Shown here piece by piece: positions 1 through 7,625 of a DNA stretch of 26,184 nucleotides. This DNA is from DASPFV01 sp035620975 (lineage in GTDB: Bacteria; Acidobacteriota; Vicinamibacteria; Vicinamibacterales; 2-12-FULL-66-21). The stretch covers positions 1 through 26,184 of the forward strand of contig DASPFV010000069.1 in NCBI GenBank assembly GCA_035620975.1, given 5' to 3'. Numbering within the stretch: the first letter of the stretch is position 1; each line of letters begins with the position of its first letter. A program made the position numbers and the translations under genes. Below the pieces are notes generated by a model. The model had not been told where the DNA came from, made no database searches, and worked only from the letters and a program-made list of their open reading frames with translations.

Positions 1-1259
1 ACCGGCAGGCTCGGCGGCGTATTCAGCCACTGCTCGGCGATCATCCTGACGAACGCCGGCCGCTTCTCGAGAAAACTGCGCTGCCGCTCGATGTACCGCG
101 TGTCGGGCACGCCGAAGCGCGCGGCGACCCCCGCGTAGTGGGCGCGCCGCTCCTCGACGAAATCACGGGTGAGCTGATGATTCAGCATCGTATCGATGCG
201 TCCCGCCAGGTACGCACGGAACTCCGGGTCCTCCGAGATGAGTGTGCTGAGCACGAAGGAGCGGGGCTCGCTGGCGCGACGCCCTTTTGGTCGCTCGCCG
301 ACACGTTCGAGCAGGTACTGGAAGCTGTCGAGGTCCCAGTCCCGAAAGCTCTCGTCGAGGTCCCAGGTCACCCAGAACCAGCCCGCGCGATCGAGACTTT
401 CGTCCAGGAACTGGCCGGGCCCCTGGTACGCGTCGCGACTGGCGGCGAACACCGCGGCGAGGAACCAGCTGGTCACGTTGTCCAGATCGAGGAACTCGGC
501 GACCGCCTCCATCCTGAGCGGTCGGATCGCCTCGAGCCGATCCCGCAGCGCCTCCATGTCGTCGATCTCCATCGTCACGCGACGGCCCGGCCTGTGGGTC
601 TCGAAGTACTCGTCGTCGAAATGCTCCGTGAGCACGTAGAGGCCCTGATCCTCGCCATTGAGGAAGAACCGTGCCGGTCGGGTTTCAGGGGTGATGCAGC
701 CGATCTTCCGGGCGAAGTCGTAGGCCAGCGGATTGGCCAGGCGCCAGGGCATGCCATCCGCGCTCCTGCGGACGTCGTTGTGAACGACCAGTCGTTTGAG
801 CGGATGGCTGTCGGGCCCGAAGAGAAGGCCGGGTGGGAAGTGGAGCGAGCCGTACTGGCGGCGGAAGAACACCCTGAAACTCTGTTGGGGCGACGTGATG
901 CGGCTGCCGCCGCCGTGAACCCGTACGCCCGCCTCTCCCGCGAAGCGGAGACGGCCTTCTTCGAAGTACGAGAGCGTCGCGGGTCGCTCCCACTGACGGC
1001 CGTGCTCCATCTTGTGCTCCATGAGCTCCTGCAGGTGGTCAGGCTGGAGATGGATCGACAGCAGGGGCAGGCCGCGCACGACCTCGCGGGGGTCGACGGC
1101 CTGCGTGCTGGGCAGCTCACCCTGATTGCGCTGGACCGCGAACCGCAGCTTCGGAAAAACGTCGGCGAGCTCGATCGCCGCGCCGACGGCCGAAAGCGCC
1201 AGGGCCGCACCGGCGAGAGCCAGCAGTCCGGCAAGCCGGCCTTCGGCAAAGCGGGTCAC
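1..1259 (-). CDS. CotH kinase family protein, C-terminus cut by window edge
   Basis: Translating the minus strand from a GTG at 1259 gives an open frame of about 420 codons that is still open at base 1. The start overlaps the stop of the upstream DUF4956 gene (GTGA, 4 nt), so the two are probably translationally coupled. The N-terminus has a hydrophobic stretch (about residues 9-28) fitting a signal peptide or membrane anchor. CotH hallmarks are visible in order: GVRVHGGGSR at 111-120, NGEDQGLYVLTE at 201-212, and WDLDESF at 299-305, which resembles the CotH metal-binding aspartate region. CotH proteins are atypical protein kinases, best known from Bacillus spore coats. Outside spore formers they often sit beside VTC-domain and DUF4956 genes, as here. 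The substrate is unknown. Family call is strong; kinase activity is inferred. Confidence 0.87.
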   Translation of the reverse strand, partial: MTRFAEGRLAGLLALAGAALALSAVGAAIELADVFPKLRFAVQRNQGELPSTQAVDPREVVRGLPLLSIHLQPDHLQELMEHKMEHGRQWERPATLSYFEEGRLRFAGEAGVRVHGGGSRITSPQQSFRVFFRRQYGSLHFPPGLLFGPDSHPLKRLVVHNDVRRSADGMPWRLANPLAYDFARKIGCITPETRPARFFLNGEDQGLYVLTEHFDDEYFETHRPGRRVTMEIDDMEALRDRLEAIRPLRMEAVAEFLDLDNVTSWFLAAVFAASRDAYQGPGQFLDESLDRAGWFWVTWDLDESFRDWDLDSFQYLLERVGERPKGRRASEPRSFVLSTLISEDPEFRAYLAGRIDTMLNHQLTRDFVEERRAHYAGVAARFGVPDTRYIERQRSFLEKRPAFVRMIAEQWLNTPPSLP

Positions 1260-1957
1260 AGGGCTCCGGCGCGATTGAAGTAGATGTTGAAGCTGGCGCC
1301 GTTGGCCGCTGCGGCAAGGTCCCCCTTCAGCGCGAACAGCGACGTCTCGCTTGCATTGCGGAAGCTGTAGGAGAGGACGGTCGCGTGCTCGTTGCGCGAC
1401 ACGCTCTCGAGCTGCGCCTTCGCGAGATGACGGCGCAGGACATCGCCGATGGCCGCGTCGTTCGAGGCTGGCACCGGGACGGAGATGACGATGACGCCGT
1501 CGCTCTGGCCGCCCCGGAACGCGCGCGTGCGCGACTGAATCAGGAGCGCGACGGTCGCGACGATCAGAATCAGCCCCACGAAGCCGAGCTTGAAGGTCGC
1601 GCACGCGATCGACGTCGCGATCACGAGCATGATGAAGCCGATCTCCTCCGGTTCCTTGATCGGCGTGCGGAACCTCACGATCGACAGCGCCCCCAGCAGG
1701 CCCAGCGAGAGCGGCAGCGAGAACTGGATGGCGGCGAAGATGGCGGTGATGGAGACGCCGAGCAGCGGGAAGGCCCGGTGAACCTGGCTGCCGGTCGCGC
1801 GATTGGCGTAGAACTGGAGGTACAGGAACGCCGCCACGAGGGACGCCGCCAGCGAGATCAGCATCAGCACGACGAACCCGGCGAGGCCGATCTCGGCCAT
1901 CGCCTGCGTGTTCGCGCCAGTCAGGACCGAGTAGATGTCGGCGAGCTGCTTCTGCAT
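1256..1957 (-). CDS. DUF4956 domain-containing membrane protein
   Basis: This is a 233-residue protein starting at the ATG at 1957, 13 nt after the stop of the VTC-domain gene. A longer frame upstream is only the shadow of that gene. Hydrophobic segments lie at about residues 24-49, 66-90, 105-122 and 124-142. The segment LGALSIVRFRTPIKEPEE, just after the second hydrophobic block, is the recognisable DUF4956 signature. The C-terminal ~90 residues are soluble and mixed alpha/beta. The biochemical role of DUF4956 is not established. Its position between a polyphosphate-polymerase-like gene and a CotH gene is a recurring arrangement, so it may be the membrane partner of the VTC catalytic protein. 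That role is inference. Confidence 0.88.
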   Translation of the reverse strand: MQKQLADIYSVLTGANTQAMAEIGLAGFVVLMLISLAASLVAAFLYLQFYANRATGSQVHRAFPLLGVSITAIFAAIQFSLPLSLGLLGALSIVRFRTPIKEPEEIGFIMLVIATSIACATFKLGFVGLILIVATVALLIQSRTRAFRGGQSDGVIVISVPVPASNDAAIGDVLRRHLAKAQLESVSRNEHATVLSYSFRNASETSLFALKGDLAAAANGASFNIYFNRAGAL

Positions 1958-1970
1958 AGGGACGGCTGGC

Positions 1971-2678
1971 TCAGGGCGTGTATCGCAGCATGGCGGCGCC
2001 GGCCAGACCGTACTTGGAGCACGACGCCCGGCGCGCGCCCAGCCGGACGAGCGGCCGCAGCGCGACGGGGAGATCGTCGTCGCGGCCCTTGACCTCCACC
2101 ACCGCCAGAGGCAGCCGCGCCTGGAACGCGTGCCCCAGCAGCTGCGGGTTGCCCCGTACGGCTTCGATCCCCGCATCCACGCTGATGCGGCTCCCCGACA
2201 CCGGTTCGACGAAACGGAATCGCTCGTACCGCAGCAGCAGCGCGGGCATGAGCCTGGCGGGCAACCCGACACCGAGCGGCCGTGCCGAGTCCAGCACCGT
2301 CACGAGCGCAGGATGCTCGAGCGGCAGGTCGCGCAACTCGTCTGCGGTCAGCGCTGTCTCGGTGCGCAGCTTGTGGCGAAGCGCGCCGACGCGCGACTTG
2401 ATCTCGAGGAATGCACGGGCGGAGCCCGGCGACGACGAGTACCACCGCAGCCGCACCTTCGTCTTCAAGTAATCGCTGTTGATCTTCTCCGAGAGCAGCT
2501 CGAGGTCGGGCGTATCGTAATAGATAGTCGAAACGATCGCTGCCGGATACCGGGAGTCGGGCACGCAGATGGCGGCCACGGTTGAACGCGCCAGCAACGC
2601 CTTCCCGGCCGAGATGACGTATTTCAGCTCACGCTCGAGTCCGCTCAACGGACGCGCAGCAGCGACGACAGTTGACAT
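1971..2678 (-). CDS. VTC domain-containing polyphosphate polymerase-like protein
   Basis: The protein has 235 residues from the ATG at 2678. It is a single VTC domain of the CYTH (triphosphate tunnel) superfamily. The tunnel residues can be followed in order: ERELKY near the N-terminus (ExExK motif), YYDTP, KTKVRLRWY, FLEIKSR, RYERFRF, SVDAGI, and VVEVKGR near the C-terminus. Basic and acidic tunnel positions therefore look intact and the enzyme is probably active. In yeast the Vtc4 VTC domain makes polyphosphate from ATP, fused to membrane and SPX domains. Here the domain stands alone, with the membrane part perhaps supplied by the next gene, DUF4956. No SPX domain is present. It is the first gene of the three-gene cassette. 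Polyphosphate synthesis is inferred from the family. Confidence 0.88.
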   Translation of the reverse strand: MSTVVAAARPLSGLERELKYVISAGKALLARSTVAAICVPDSRYPAAIVSTIYYDTPDLELLSEKINSDYLKTKVRLRWYSSSPGSARAFLEIKSRVGALRHKLRTETALTADELRDLPLEHPALVTVLDSARPLGVGLPARLMPALLLRYERFRFVEPVSGSRISVDAGIEAVRGNPQLLGHAFQARLPLAVVEVKGRDDDLPVALRPLVRLGARRASCSKYGLAGAAMLRYTP

Positions 2679-2789
2679 GAAAGCGGGATGTAAGTGTAAC
2701 ACACGGGGACTCTTCCGGCGCGCGAACGCATTCCGCTGAAGCGTCCTCTTCCCCAAACCGAACCGCCCAGACGAAAGAGCAACGCCCGG

Positions 2790-3383
2790 TCACCGGCCCG
2801 GCACGCGCCAGAGATAGAGATCGGTCCCATCTTCCGCTCTGACTGTGCGCTCCGGCCGCCAGCTGTCCAGCGGGAACTGGTGGGACACGATGCGCGTGCC
2901 CGGCCGCAGCTCGCGGCGGAGCTTGGGCTCGAGCCGACGATTCACCACAGTCGACAGGTAGAGCGTGACGACCGTCGCCTCCGATATGTCCGCCTCGAAC
3001 AGATCTCCCTCGACGAAGGTCACCAGATGCCCCAGGCCTGCGTCCCTGGCCACCTGGCGCGAGATGCCGACCAGTCGCGGGTGGATTTCGATGCCCACGC
3101 CTCTCGCGCCGTATTTCTGCGCCGCCAGGACCAGGATCCGTCCGTCGCCCGACCCGAGGTCGTAGACGATATCCGCGGCGGTCACGCCGGCGAGCTGGAG
3201 CATCGCGTCGGCCACCGGCTCGCGGGTGGGCACGAAAAAGATGTCTGGCGGACGGGCGGGCTGCTGCGGCGCCAGCCCGACGGCACTCCCGGTCGCCAGC
3301 ACAAGGCTCAGCACGGCCCACAGGCCACGCCGACGAGGCAGGCGCAGCGTTACCCGTTGCGATACCTGATAAACGTGCCGCAC
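2790..3383 (-). CDS. class I SAM-dependent methyltransferase with N-terminal hydrophobic segment
   Basis: The SAM-binding motif I is clear: YDLGSGDGRI, followed by GVGIEIHPR (motif II). The arrangement VPTREPVADAML then DLGSGDGR resembles the FAM173/ATPSCKMT group of lysine methyltransferases, so protein lysine methylation is possible but not shown. The start is uncertain. I chose GTG at 3383 (197 residues), which overlaps the upstream glycosyltransferase by 34 nt and has AAGGA 12 nt before it. There is no ATG near the natural N-terminus. An Arg-rich stretch and a hydrophobic segment (WAVLSLVLATGSAVGLA) precede the catalytic domain and look like a signal peptide or anchor, which is odd for a SAM-dependent enzyme. 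It is the last gene of the glycosyltransferase operon. Confidence 0.8.
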   Translation of the reverse strand: MRHVYQVSQRVTLRLPRRRGLWAVLSLVLATGSAVGLAPQQPARPPDIFFVPTREPVADAMLQLAGVTAADIVYDLGSGDGRILVLAAQKYGARGVGIEIHPRLVGISRQVARDAGLGHLVTFVEGDLFEADISEATVVTLYLSTVVNRRLEPKLRRELRPGTRIVSHQFPLDSWRPERTVRAEDGTDLYLWRVPGR

Positions 3384-4075
3384 GCGACGAACCAGTCCTT
3401 CACGCCAATCTTCTTCCCCTCCGCCCGACTGCGGGGTCGATAGCGCACGGGAACCTCGGCAATGCGGCAACCCCGCGCGAGGACCTTCGCGGTGATCTCG
3501 TGATCGAGCTCGAATCCGCTCGTCGAGAGCGCCAGCGACGCCAGCAGCGCCCGGGGGAAGAGCTTCAGCGCCGTGGCGGGGTCCGTCAGCCATCTGCCCG
3601 TGCACAGCCAGCCGAACGGGCTGAGGCTCCGGCCACCAAGGTAGGCCAGCACGGACTGCGAAGGCCGGCGACCCGCCTCCAGATAACGGCTCCCGTAGAC
3701 GGCCTCGCCTCGGCCCGCCAGGAGGGCCCGGAGCATCGGGACGTGGTCGCGCGGATCGTACTCGAGGTCCGCATCCTGGATCAGCAGCAGGTCACCGGTC
3801 GCGAGATCGAGCCCCGCCCGGACGGCGGCTCCCTTCCCCGCGTGCCGAGGCAGCCGATGCAGCCGCACGTCCGGGAAGCCGCGCACGATCTCCGCGGTCC
3901 GGTCGGACGATCCATCGTCGACGGCAATCACCTCCCGGGCCAGACCGAGCGGTTGCAGGTCCACGGCACTCAGCTGCCGCAGGAGTTCCCCGATGAACCG
4001 TTCCTCGTTGTGGGCGGGTATGACGACGGACAGCGTCCGCGGGCTCATGCGAGTCCGAACCCCGCCATTTTTCAC
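3350..4075 (-). CDS. GT2 family glycosyltransferase (dolichyl-phosphate glucosyltransferase-like)
   Basis: This is a 241-residue GT-A fold enzyme with a GTG start at 4075, 13 nt after the upstream stop. An in-frame ATG at 4048 directly before the first beta strand is a good alternative. The nucleotide-sugar fold reads SVVIPAHNEE (about 16-25), VDDGSSD (52-58), HAGKGAAVR (78-86), and QDADLEYDP (100-108), whose acidic DxD residues bind the metal. A later GFELDHE stretch supplies the base region. KGAAVRAG after the DDGS motif is typical of Alg5/DPG-like enzymes that move sugar onto a lipid phosphate. No membrane helices are seen. It lies in an operon with a second GT2 gene and a VTT membrane protein. 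Sugar and acceptor cannot be read from sequence. Confidence 0.87.
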   Translation of the reverse strand: MKNGGVRTRMSPRTLSVVIPAHNEERFIGELLRQLSAVDLQPLGLAREVIAVDDGSSDRTAEIVRGFPDVRLHRLPRHAGKGAAVRAGLDLATGDLLLIQDADLEYDPRDHVPMLRALLAGRGEAVYGSRYLEAGRRPSQSVLAYLGGRSLSPFGWLCTGRWLTDPATALKLFPRALLASLALSTSGFELDHEITAKVLARGCRIAEVPVRYRPRSRAEGKKIGVKDWFVACGTFIRYRNG

Positions 4076-4088
4076 AAAGGGACGCGCC

Positions 4089-5072
4089 TCAGGCGCCCAT
4101 GACTTCGCGCGGCCGTACCGGCACGGACTCCCGGATCTCGCGCAGGACGTAGGTCGGCTTGTCCTGCGACTCGTGGTACGTGCGGGCCAGCATCTCCGCC
4201 AGCAGGCCCAGCGTCACGAACTGCACCCCCATCAGCACGAGGACGATGCCGGCGAGGAGCAGCGGACGGTCCGCGATACCCTGGTGCTGAAAGTATTTCA
4301 CGTAGGTCAGCCAGAGGCAGATCAGCGTGCCGAGCGAGCCGAGAGTGAAGCCGACGAGCCCGAAAATCTGCAGGGGGCTCTTCGAGTAGCTGATCAGGAA
4401 CTTGACCGTCAGGAGATCGAGCAGGACTCGAATCGTCCTGGAGATCCCGTAGTTGGACTTCCCGTGCACCCTCGGGCGATGGTTGACGGCGGTCTCCTCG
4501 ATCGTGACGCCGAACTCGCTGGCAATGGCTGGCAGGAAGCGGTGCATCTCACCGTAGAGCTTCATCGGCTTGACGACTTCGGCGCGGAACACCTTGAGCG
4601 AGCAGCCGTAATCGTGCAGTCTCACGCCGGTGGCGAGCGAGATCACCCGGTTGGCGATCATCGAGGGCAGCCGGCGGTTGAAGAAGGGATCTTTTCTGTC
4701 CTTCCGCCACCCCGCCACGATATCGGCGCCCCGTTCCTCCGCGATCTGAAGCATCCGCGGGATGTCGCGTGGATCGTTCTGCAGGTCGCCGTCCGAAGTC
4801 ACGATGTAACGGCCGCGCGCATGGGCAAACCCGGCGGCAAAGCCCGCCGTCTGGCCGAAGTTGCGGCGGAACCGGATGATGCGCAGGCGTGCGTCGCGCG
4901 CCTGGAGTGCCGCGAGCTTCGCGAACGTGTCGTCGGTGCTGCCGTCGTCGATCACGATGATCTCGAATGGACGGCGGAACTCTTCCAGGGTCGAGGTCAG
5001 CTCCTGGTAGAGCTGGTCCACACCGGGCGCCTCGTTCCGCATCGGCACGACGACGGAGATGTCGATGGACAT
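4089..5072 (-). CDS. GT2 family polyprenyl-phosphate sugar synthase (ArnC/DPM/GtrB-like)
   Basis: The protein has 327 residues from the ATG at 5072, which sits right before the first beta strand SVVVPMRNE. A TTG at 5096 would add eight residues. The GT-A motifs are IDDGSTDD (41-48), RRNFGQTAGF (69-78) and TSDGDLQNDP (92-101, the DxD). Downstream are WRKDR and two C-terminal transmembrane helices (about 225-255 and 262-290). This layout matches enzymes such as ArnC, GtrB and dolichyl-phosphate mannose synthase. They transfer a sugar from a nucleotide onto undecaprenyl phosphate at the cytoplasmic face. The product would feed a GT-C transferase, and one is encoded divergently at 5916. The donor sugar is unknown. 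Confidence 0.9.
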   Translation of the reverse strand: MSIDISVVVPMRNEAPGVDQLYQELTSTLEEFRRPFEIIVIDDGSTDDTFAKLAALQARDARLRIIRFRRNFGQTAGFAAGFAHARGRYIVTSDGDLQNDPRDIPRMLQIAEERGADIVAGWRKDRKDPFFNRRLPSMIANRVISLATGVRLHDYGCSLKVFRAEVVKPMKLYGEMHRFLPAIASEFGVTIEETAVNHRPRVHGKSNYGISRTIRVLLDLLTVKFLISYSKSPLQIFGLVGFTLGSLGTLICLWLTYVKYFQHQGIADRPLLLAGIVLVLMGVQFVTLGLLAEMLARTYHESQDKPTYVLREIRESVPVRPREVMGA

Positions 5073-5130
5073 GTCCTTAAGTGCCTGATTGTACAAAGGA
5101 AAGACAGGAATGCGAAAAAAGAAAGGCCAG

Positions 5131-5766
5131 CTACCCCTTCCCGTTCACCATTTCCCCCGTTCCGCCATCCCCTTCTCTCGCCATCCTCCTGTTGCGCCAC
5201 AGTATGTAGGCAATGCCGCAAACCAGGCACACCGCGGCCACCGCAATCGCGACGGGACGTGCGTTGTTCTTCAGGAACTCGGCGGCCTGCTCCCCGTACC
5301 AGACTGCCAGCAGACCCTCACCGAAGTACCGGAAGCCCCGGCCGATGGCAATGGCCAGGATGAACTGCGGGAGCGGCACCCGCGACACGCCAGCCAGCAG
5401 CACGAAGATCTTGAATGGGGCCGGCGGCGGGAGGATCGAGGGGATGAGCACGGCGAGCAGGCCGTACTTCCGGAACAGCTCCATGCCGCGATCGATGTGC
5501 CGCTCGTGGAAGCGGCGCCTGAGGAAGGCTTCTCCCCCCTTCCGCGCGACCGTGTACAGGGCGAGACATCCGCTGATCGACCCCAGCGTCGTCATCAGCG
5601 CGTAGTACGGCATCCGGTGCGGATGCTGCGTCGTCAGCCAGACAATCAGCAGGTCGTTGACTTCGGGAAAGGAGAGGAACGACGAGTCGAGGAAGGCAAT
5701 CAGGAACAGGCCAGGGCCTCCGAGCGAGAGCGCGAACCCCTGCACCCATTCGACGATGCGACTCAT
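5131..5766 (-). CDS. VTT domain (YqaA/DedA-like) inner-membrane protein
   Basis: This is a 211-residue integral membrane protein starting at the ATG at 5766. It carries a VTT/SNARE-associated domain: an N-terminal re-entrant-type segment with FLDSSFLSFPEVNDLL (about 25-40), a middle GSISGCLALYTVARKGG stretch, and IPSILPPPAPFKIFVLLAG (about 107-125), where the proline-rich loop is typical of the YqaA branch. A last helix (about 168-190) ends in a basic tail. DedA/VTT proteins are linked to membrane homeostasis, and several recycle lipid carriers such as undecaprenyl phosphate. That would suit its position upstream of a polyprenyl-phosphate sugar synthase. It seems to head the minus-strand glycosyltransferase operon. 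Carrier-lipid transport is inference. Confidence 0.87.
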   Translation of the reverse strand: MSRIVEWVQGFALSLGGPGLFLIAFLDSSFLSFPEVNDLLIVWLTTQHPHRMPYYALMTTLGSISGCLALYTVARKGGEAFLRRRFHERHIDRGMELFRKYGLLAVLIPSILPPPAPFKIFVLLAGVSRVPLPQFILAIAIGRGFRYFGEGLLAVWYGEQAAEFLKNNARPVAIAVAAVCLVCGIAYILWRNRRMAREGDGGTGEMVNGKG

Positions 5767-5773
5767 CTCTCTG

Positions 5774-5779
5774 AGTGTA
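5774..5779 (-). promoter_or_regulatory. possible -10 box (TACACT) of VTT gene, leaderless
   Basis: On the minus strand TACACT is followed by 7 nt and then the ATG of the VTT gene. The intervening bases (CAGAGAG) are too close to the ATG to act as a normal ribosome binding site. No convincing -35 box is seen at 16-18 nt. The spacing matches similar hexamers before maf and aroA in this window. Confidence 0.4.
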
Positions 5780-5820
5780 GACTAGAATCGCGGCTTGGGG
5801 CCGCACGCGCTTACCTCGGC

Positions 5821-5910
5821 CACGGACCAACACCGCCACGGAGCAACACCGCCACGGAACAACACCGCCACGAACAACACCGCCACGGAACAACACGGAT
5901 GAACACGGAT
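5821..5910. repeat. 16-nt tandem repeat followed by 10-nt repeat (CACGG family)
   Basis: Consecutive units on the plus strand are CACGGACCAACACCGC (5821), CACGGAGCAACACCGC (5837), CACGGAACAACACCGC (5853), a 15-nt CACGAACAACACCGC (5869) and a diverged CACGGAACAACACGGAT (5884). The array then passes into GAACACGGAT (5901) and a partial GAACA. The decamer GAACACGGAT is shared with the array at 9886-9930. It fills the divergent gap between the VTT gene and the GT-C gene. There are no spacers, so it is not CRISPR. Confidence 0.9.
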
Positions 5911-5915
5911 GAACA

Positions 5916-7487
5916 GTGCGTGAGCCGTCCGGCGTTCCTCCCCTGCCTGCTGGCCGTGGCACGCTGAGGACGGCTGCCACGGGGCGATTGAAGCGCGGGC
6001 CGCTCCCCACCCTCATCGGAATGGCCGTCCTTCTCGTCGGCTCGGCGGCGGCGTACTACTACGCCGCCGCGGGTCTAGCGCTCGCGCACTTCGACGCGCG
6101 GGCGCACCTCGTCGTCGCACGGCGAATCCTCGACAGCCTCATGCCGGGCTGGCAGCAGATCGGAGCCGTCTGGCTACCGCTGCCTCATCTGCTGAACATG
6201 CTCCCGGTGCAGGTGGATCCGTGGTATCGGTCGGGCGCATCGGGCACGGCCATCTCCGTGCTGAGCATGGCCGCGGCCTGCTGGGCACTGGCCTGGCTGA
6301 TCCTGAGGACGACGGGCTCGGCCGCGGCGGCCGTGGCGGGCGCAGCGCTGCTCATGGCGAATCCGAACGTGCTCTACCTGCAGAGCACGCCCATGACCGA
6401 GCCGGTTCTTTTCGGCACGACTCTGCTGAGCATCGCCGCGCTGGCCGCCTGGATCGACCACGGCCCCGCGGCTTCCGCACGCCTGCCGGGCCTGGCGCTG
6501 GCGGCCGCGTGCATGACGAGGTACGAGGCGTGGCCGATCGCCGCACTGCTCGTCGCGCTGACGTTCGCCGCGCTCGTCCGGCGCGGGACGGCCGCCGGTG
6601 TCGCGACGCTCGCGTGCGTGCGGCTGACGGTTTATCCAGTGGTCACGATCCTGCTCTTCATGGCCAACAGCAGGTGGACGACCGGCGAGTGGTTGATCAG
6701 CAGCGGCTTCTACGTGCCGGATAACGACGCGGCCGGGCATCCGCGCCTCGCATGGCAGCAGATCCTCGACGGCATGGATCGACTCTCGAGTCCGGTGACG
6801 CGCTGGTTCGGCCTGGCCGGAGCGGTGGTCGTCGCGGTCGCGTTCGGCCGCTCCCGCGCGCATGCTGCACTTGCGCTGGCGCTGGCGCCGGCCGCAGCAG
6901 CAGCGCTGCCACTCTATGCGTACCTGCACGGGCATCCGGTCCGGGTGCGCTACAGCCTGCCGATGGTCGTCGCCGCAGCGGTCGTCACGGCTGTCGCCCT
7001 GGCCACTCTGCCCCGTCGCGTCCGTCCCATCGCGTGCGCGATCGTCGTCGCGCTGACGCTGTACCAGTCGCCGCCGCTGGATCGATCAGCGCCGCTCATC
7101 ATCGAGTCTCTGAGAGACGTTCAGAACAGGGAAGGCCGGACCGCCGTCGTCAGGTACCTCGAGCAGCACTACGACGGCCGGCTGGTGATGATGAGCATGG
7201 GTTCGCTCGCGCACTTCATGCACGACCTGTCGCACATCGGGTTCGACATCGGCGACTTCCTGCAGGAAGGCAACGGCGAGGTCTGGGTCGCGGCCGTGCG
7301 CTACGGCCCCAGGGGGCACGTCGGGTGGGTGGCGATCGAAGAAGAATCCGAGGGGGGCGACGGCCTCTTCCACCGCGCGCGGCAGTTCCACGGCTTCCTC
7401 GACGGCTTCGACCGCGTGGTCGAAGGTGGAGGCGTCGCCTTGTACCGCGCCACGCCGATCAGACCGGAAGCCCGCGCGGGCCAGTAG
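5916..7487 (+). CDS. GT-C family membrane glycosyltransferase (ArnT/PMT-like)
   Basis: This large multi-pass protein is 523 residues if the GTG at 5916 is used. That start lies at the edge of the tandem repeat. An in-frame TTG at 5988 or ATG at 6021 would remove a proline- and arginine-rich leader and may be the true start. The first periplasmic loop holds DARAH (60-64), the acidic motif typical of GT-C enzymes. Next comes the family-typical GWQQIGAVWLPLPHLL (78-93). About ten hydrophobic helices follow to about residue 385, then a soluble C-terminal region of some 130 residues. GT-C enzymes take sugar from a polyprenyl-phosphate donor on the periplasmic side. The minus-strand neighbour at 4089 could make that donor. 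Sugar and acceptor are unknown. Confidence 0.82.
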   Translation: MREPSGVPPLPAGRGTLRTAATGRLKRGPLPTLIGMAVLLVGSAAAYYYAAAGLALAHFDARAHLVVARRILDSLMPGWQQIGAVWLPLPHLLNMLPVQVDPWYRSGASGTAISVLSMAAACWALAWLILRTTGSAAAAVAGAALLMANPNVLYLQSTPMTEPVLFGTTLLSIAALAAWIDHGPAASARLPGLALAAACMTRYEAWPIAALLVALTFAALVRRGTAAGVATLACVRLTVYPVVTILLFMANSRWTTGEWLISSGFYVPDNDAAGHPRLAWQQILDGMDRLSSPVTRWFGLAGAVVVAVAFGRSRAHAALALALAPAAAAALPLYAYLHGHPVRVRYSLPMVVAAAVVTAVALATLPRRVRPIACAIVVALTLYQSPPLDRSAPLIIESLRDVQNREGRTAVVRYLEQHYDGRLVMMSMGSLAHFMHDLSHIGFDIGDFLQEGNGEVWVAAVRYGPRGHVGWVAIEEESEGGDGLFHRARQFHGFLDGFDRVVEGGGVALYRATPIRPEARAGQ

Positions 7488-7625
7488 CGAGACTCGAGCG
7501 GACGCGCGAGGGATGCCGCGGGAGGAAGGCCCCAGGCACCAGCCGTGCTCGCGCAATCGAAATGCGTACGAAACGGTCACATTTCGACACCGCGAGCTCG
7601 GCAAGGCGCGCCCCCGGTTTTCTCT

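Noticed and set aside
1256..2272. Long version of the DUF4956 frame starting at 2272
   Set aside because: The first ~105 codons are a Cys/Arg/Ser-rich shadow of the VTC gene; the real start is the ATG at 1957.
3993..5363. Plus-strand frame of about 456 codons over the glycosyltransferases
   Set aside because: It has no recognisable domain, and the minus strand encodes two intact GT2 enzymes there.
5821..5910. Possible CRISPR array
   Set aside because: The units are directly adjacent with no unique spacers and there are no cas genes in the window.
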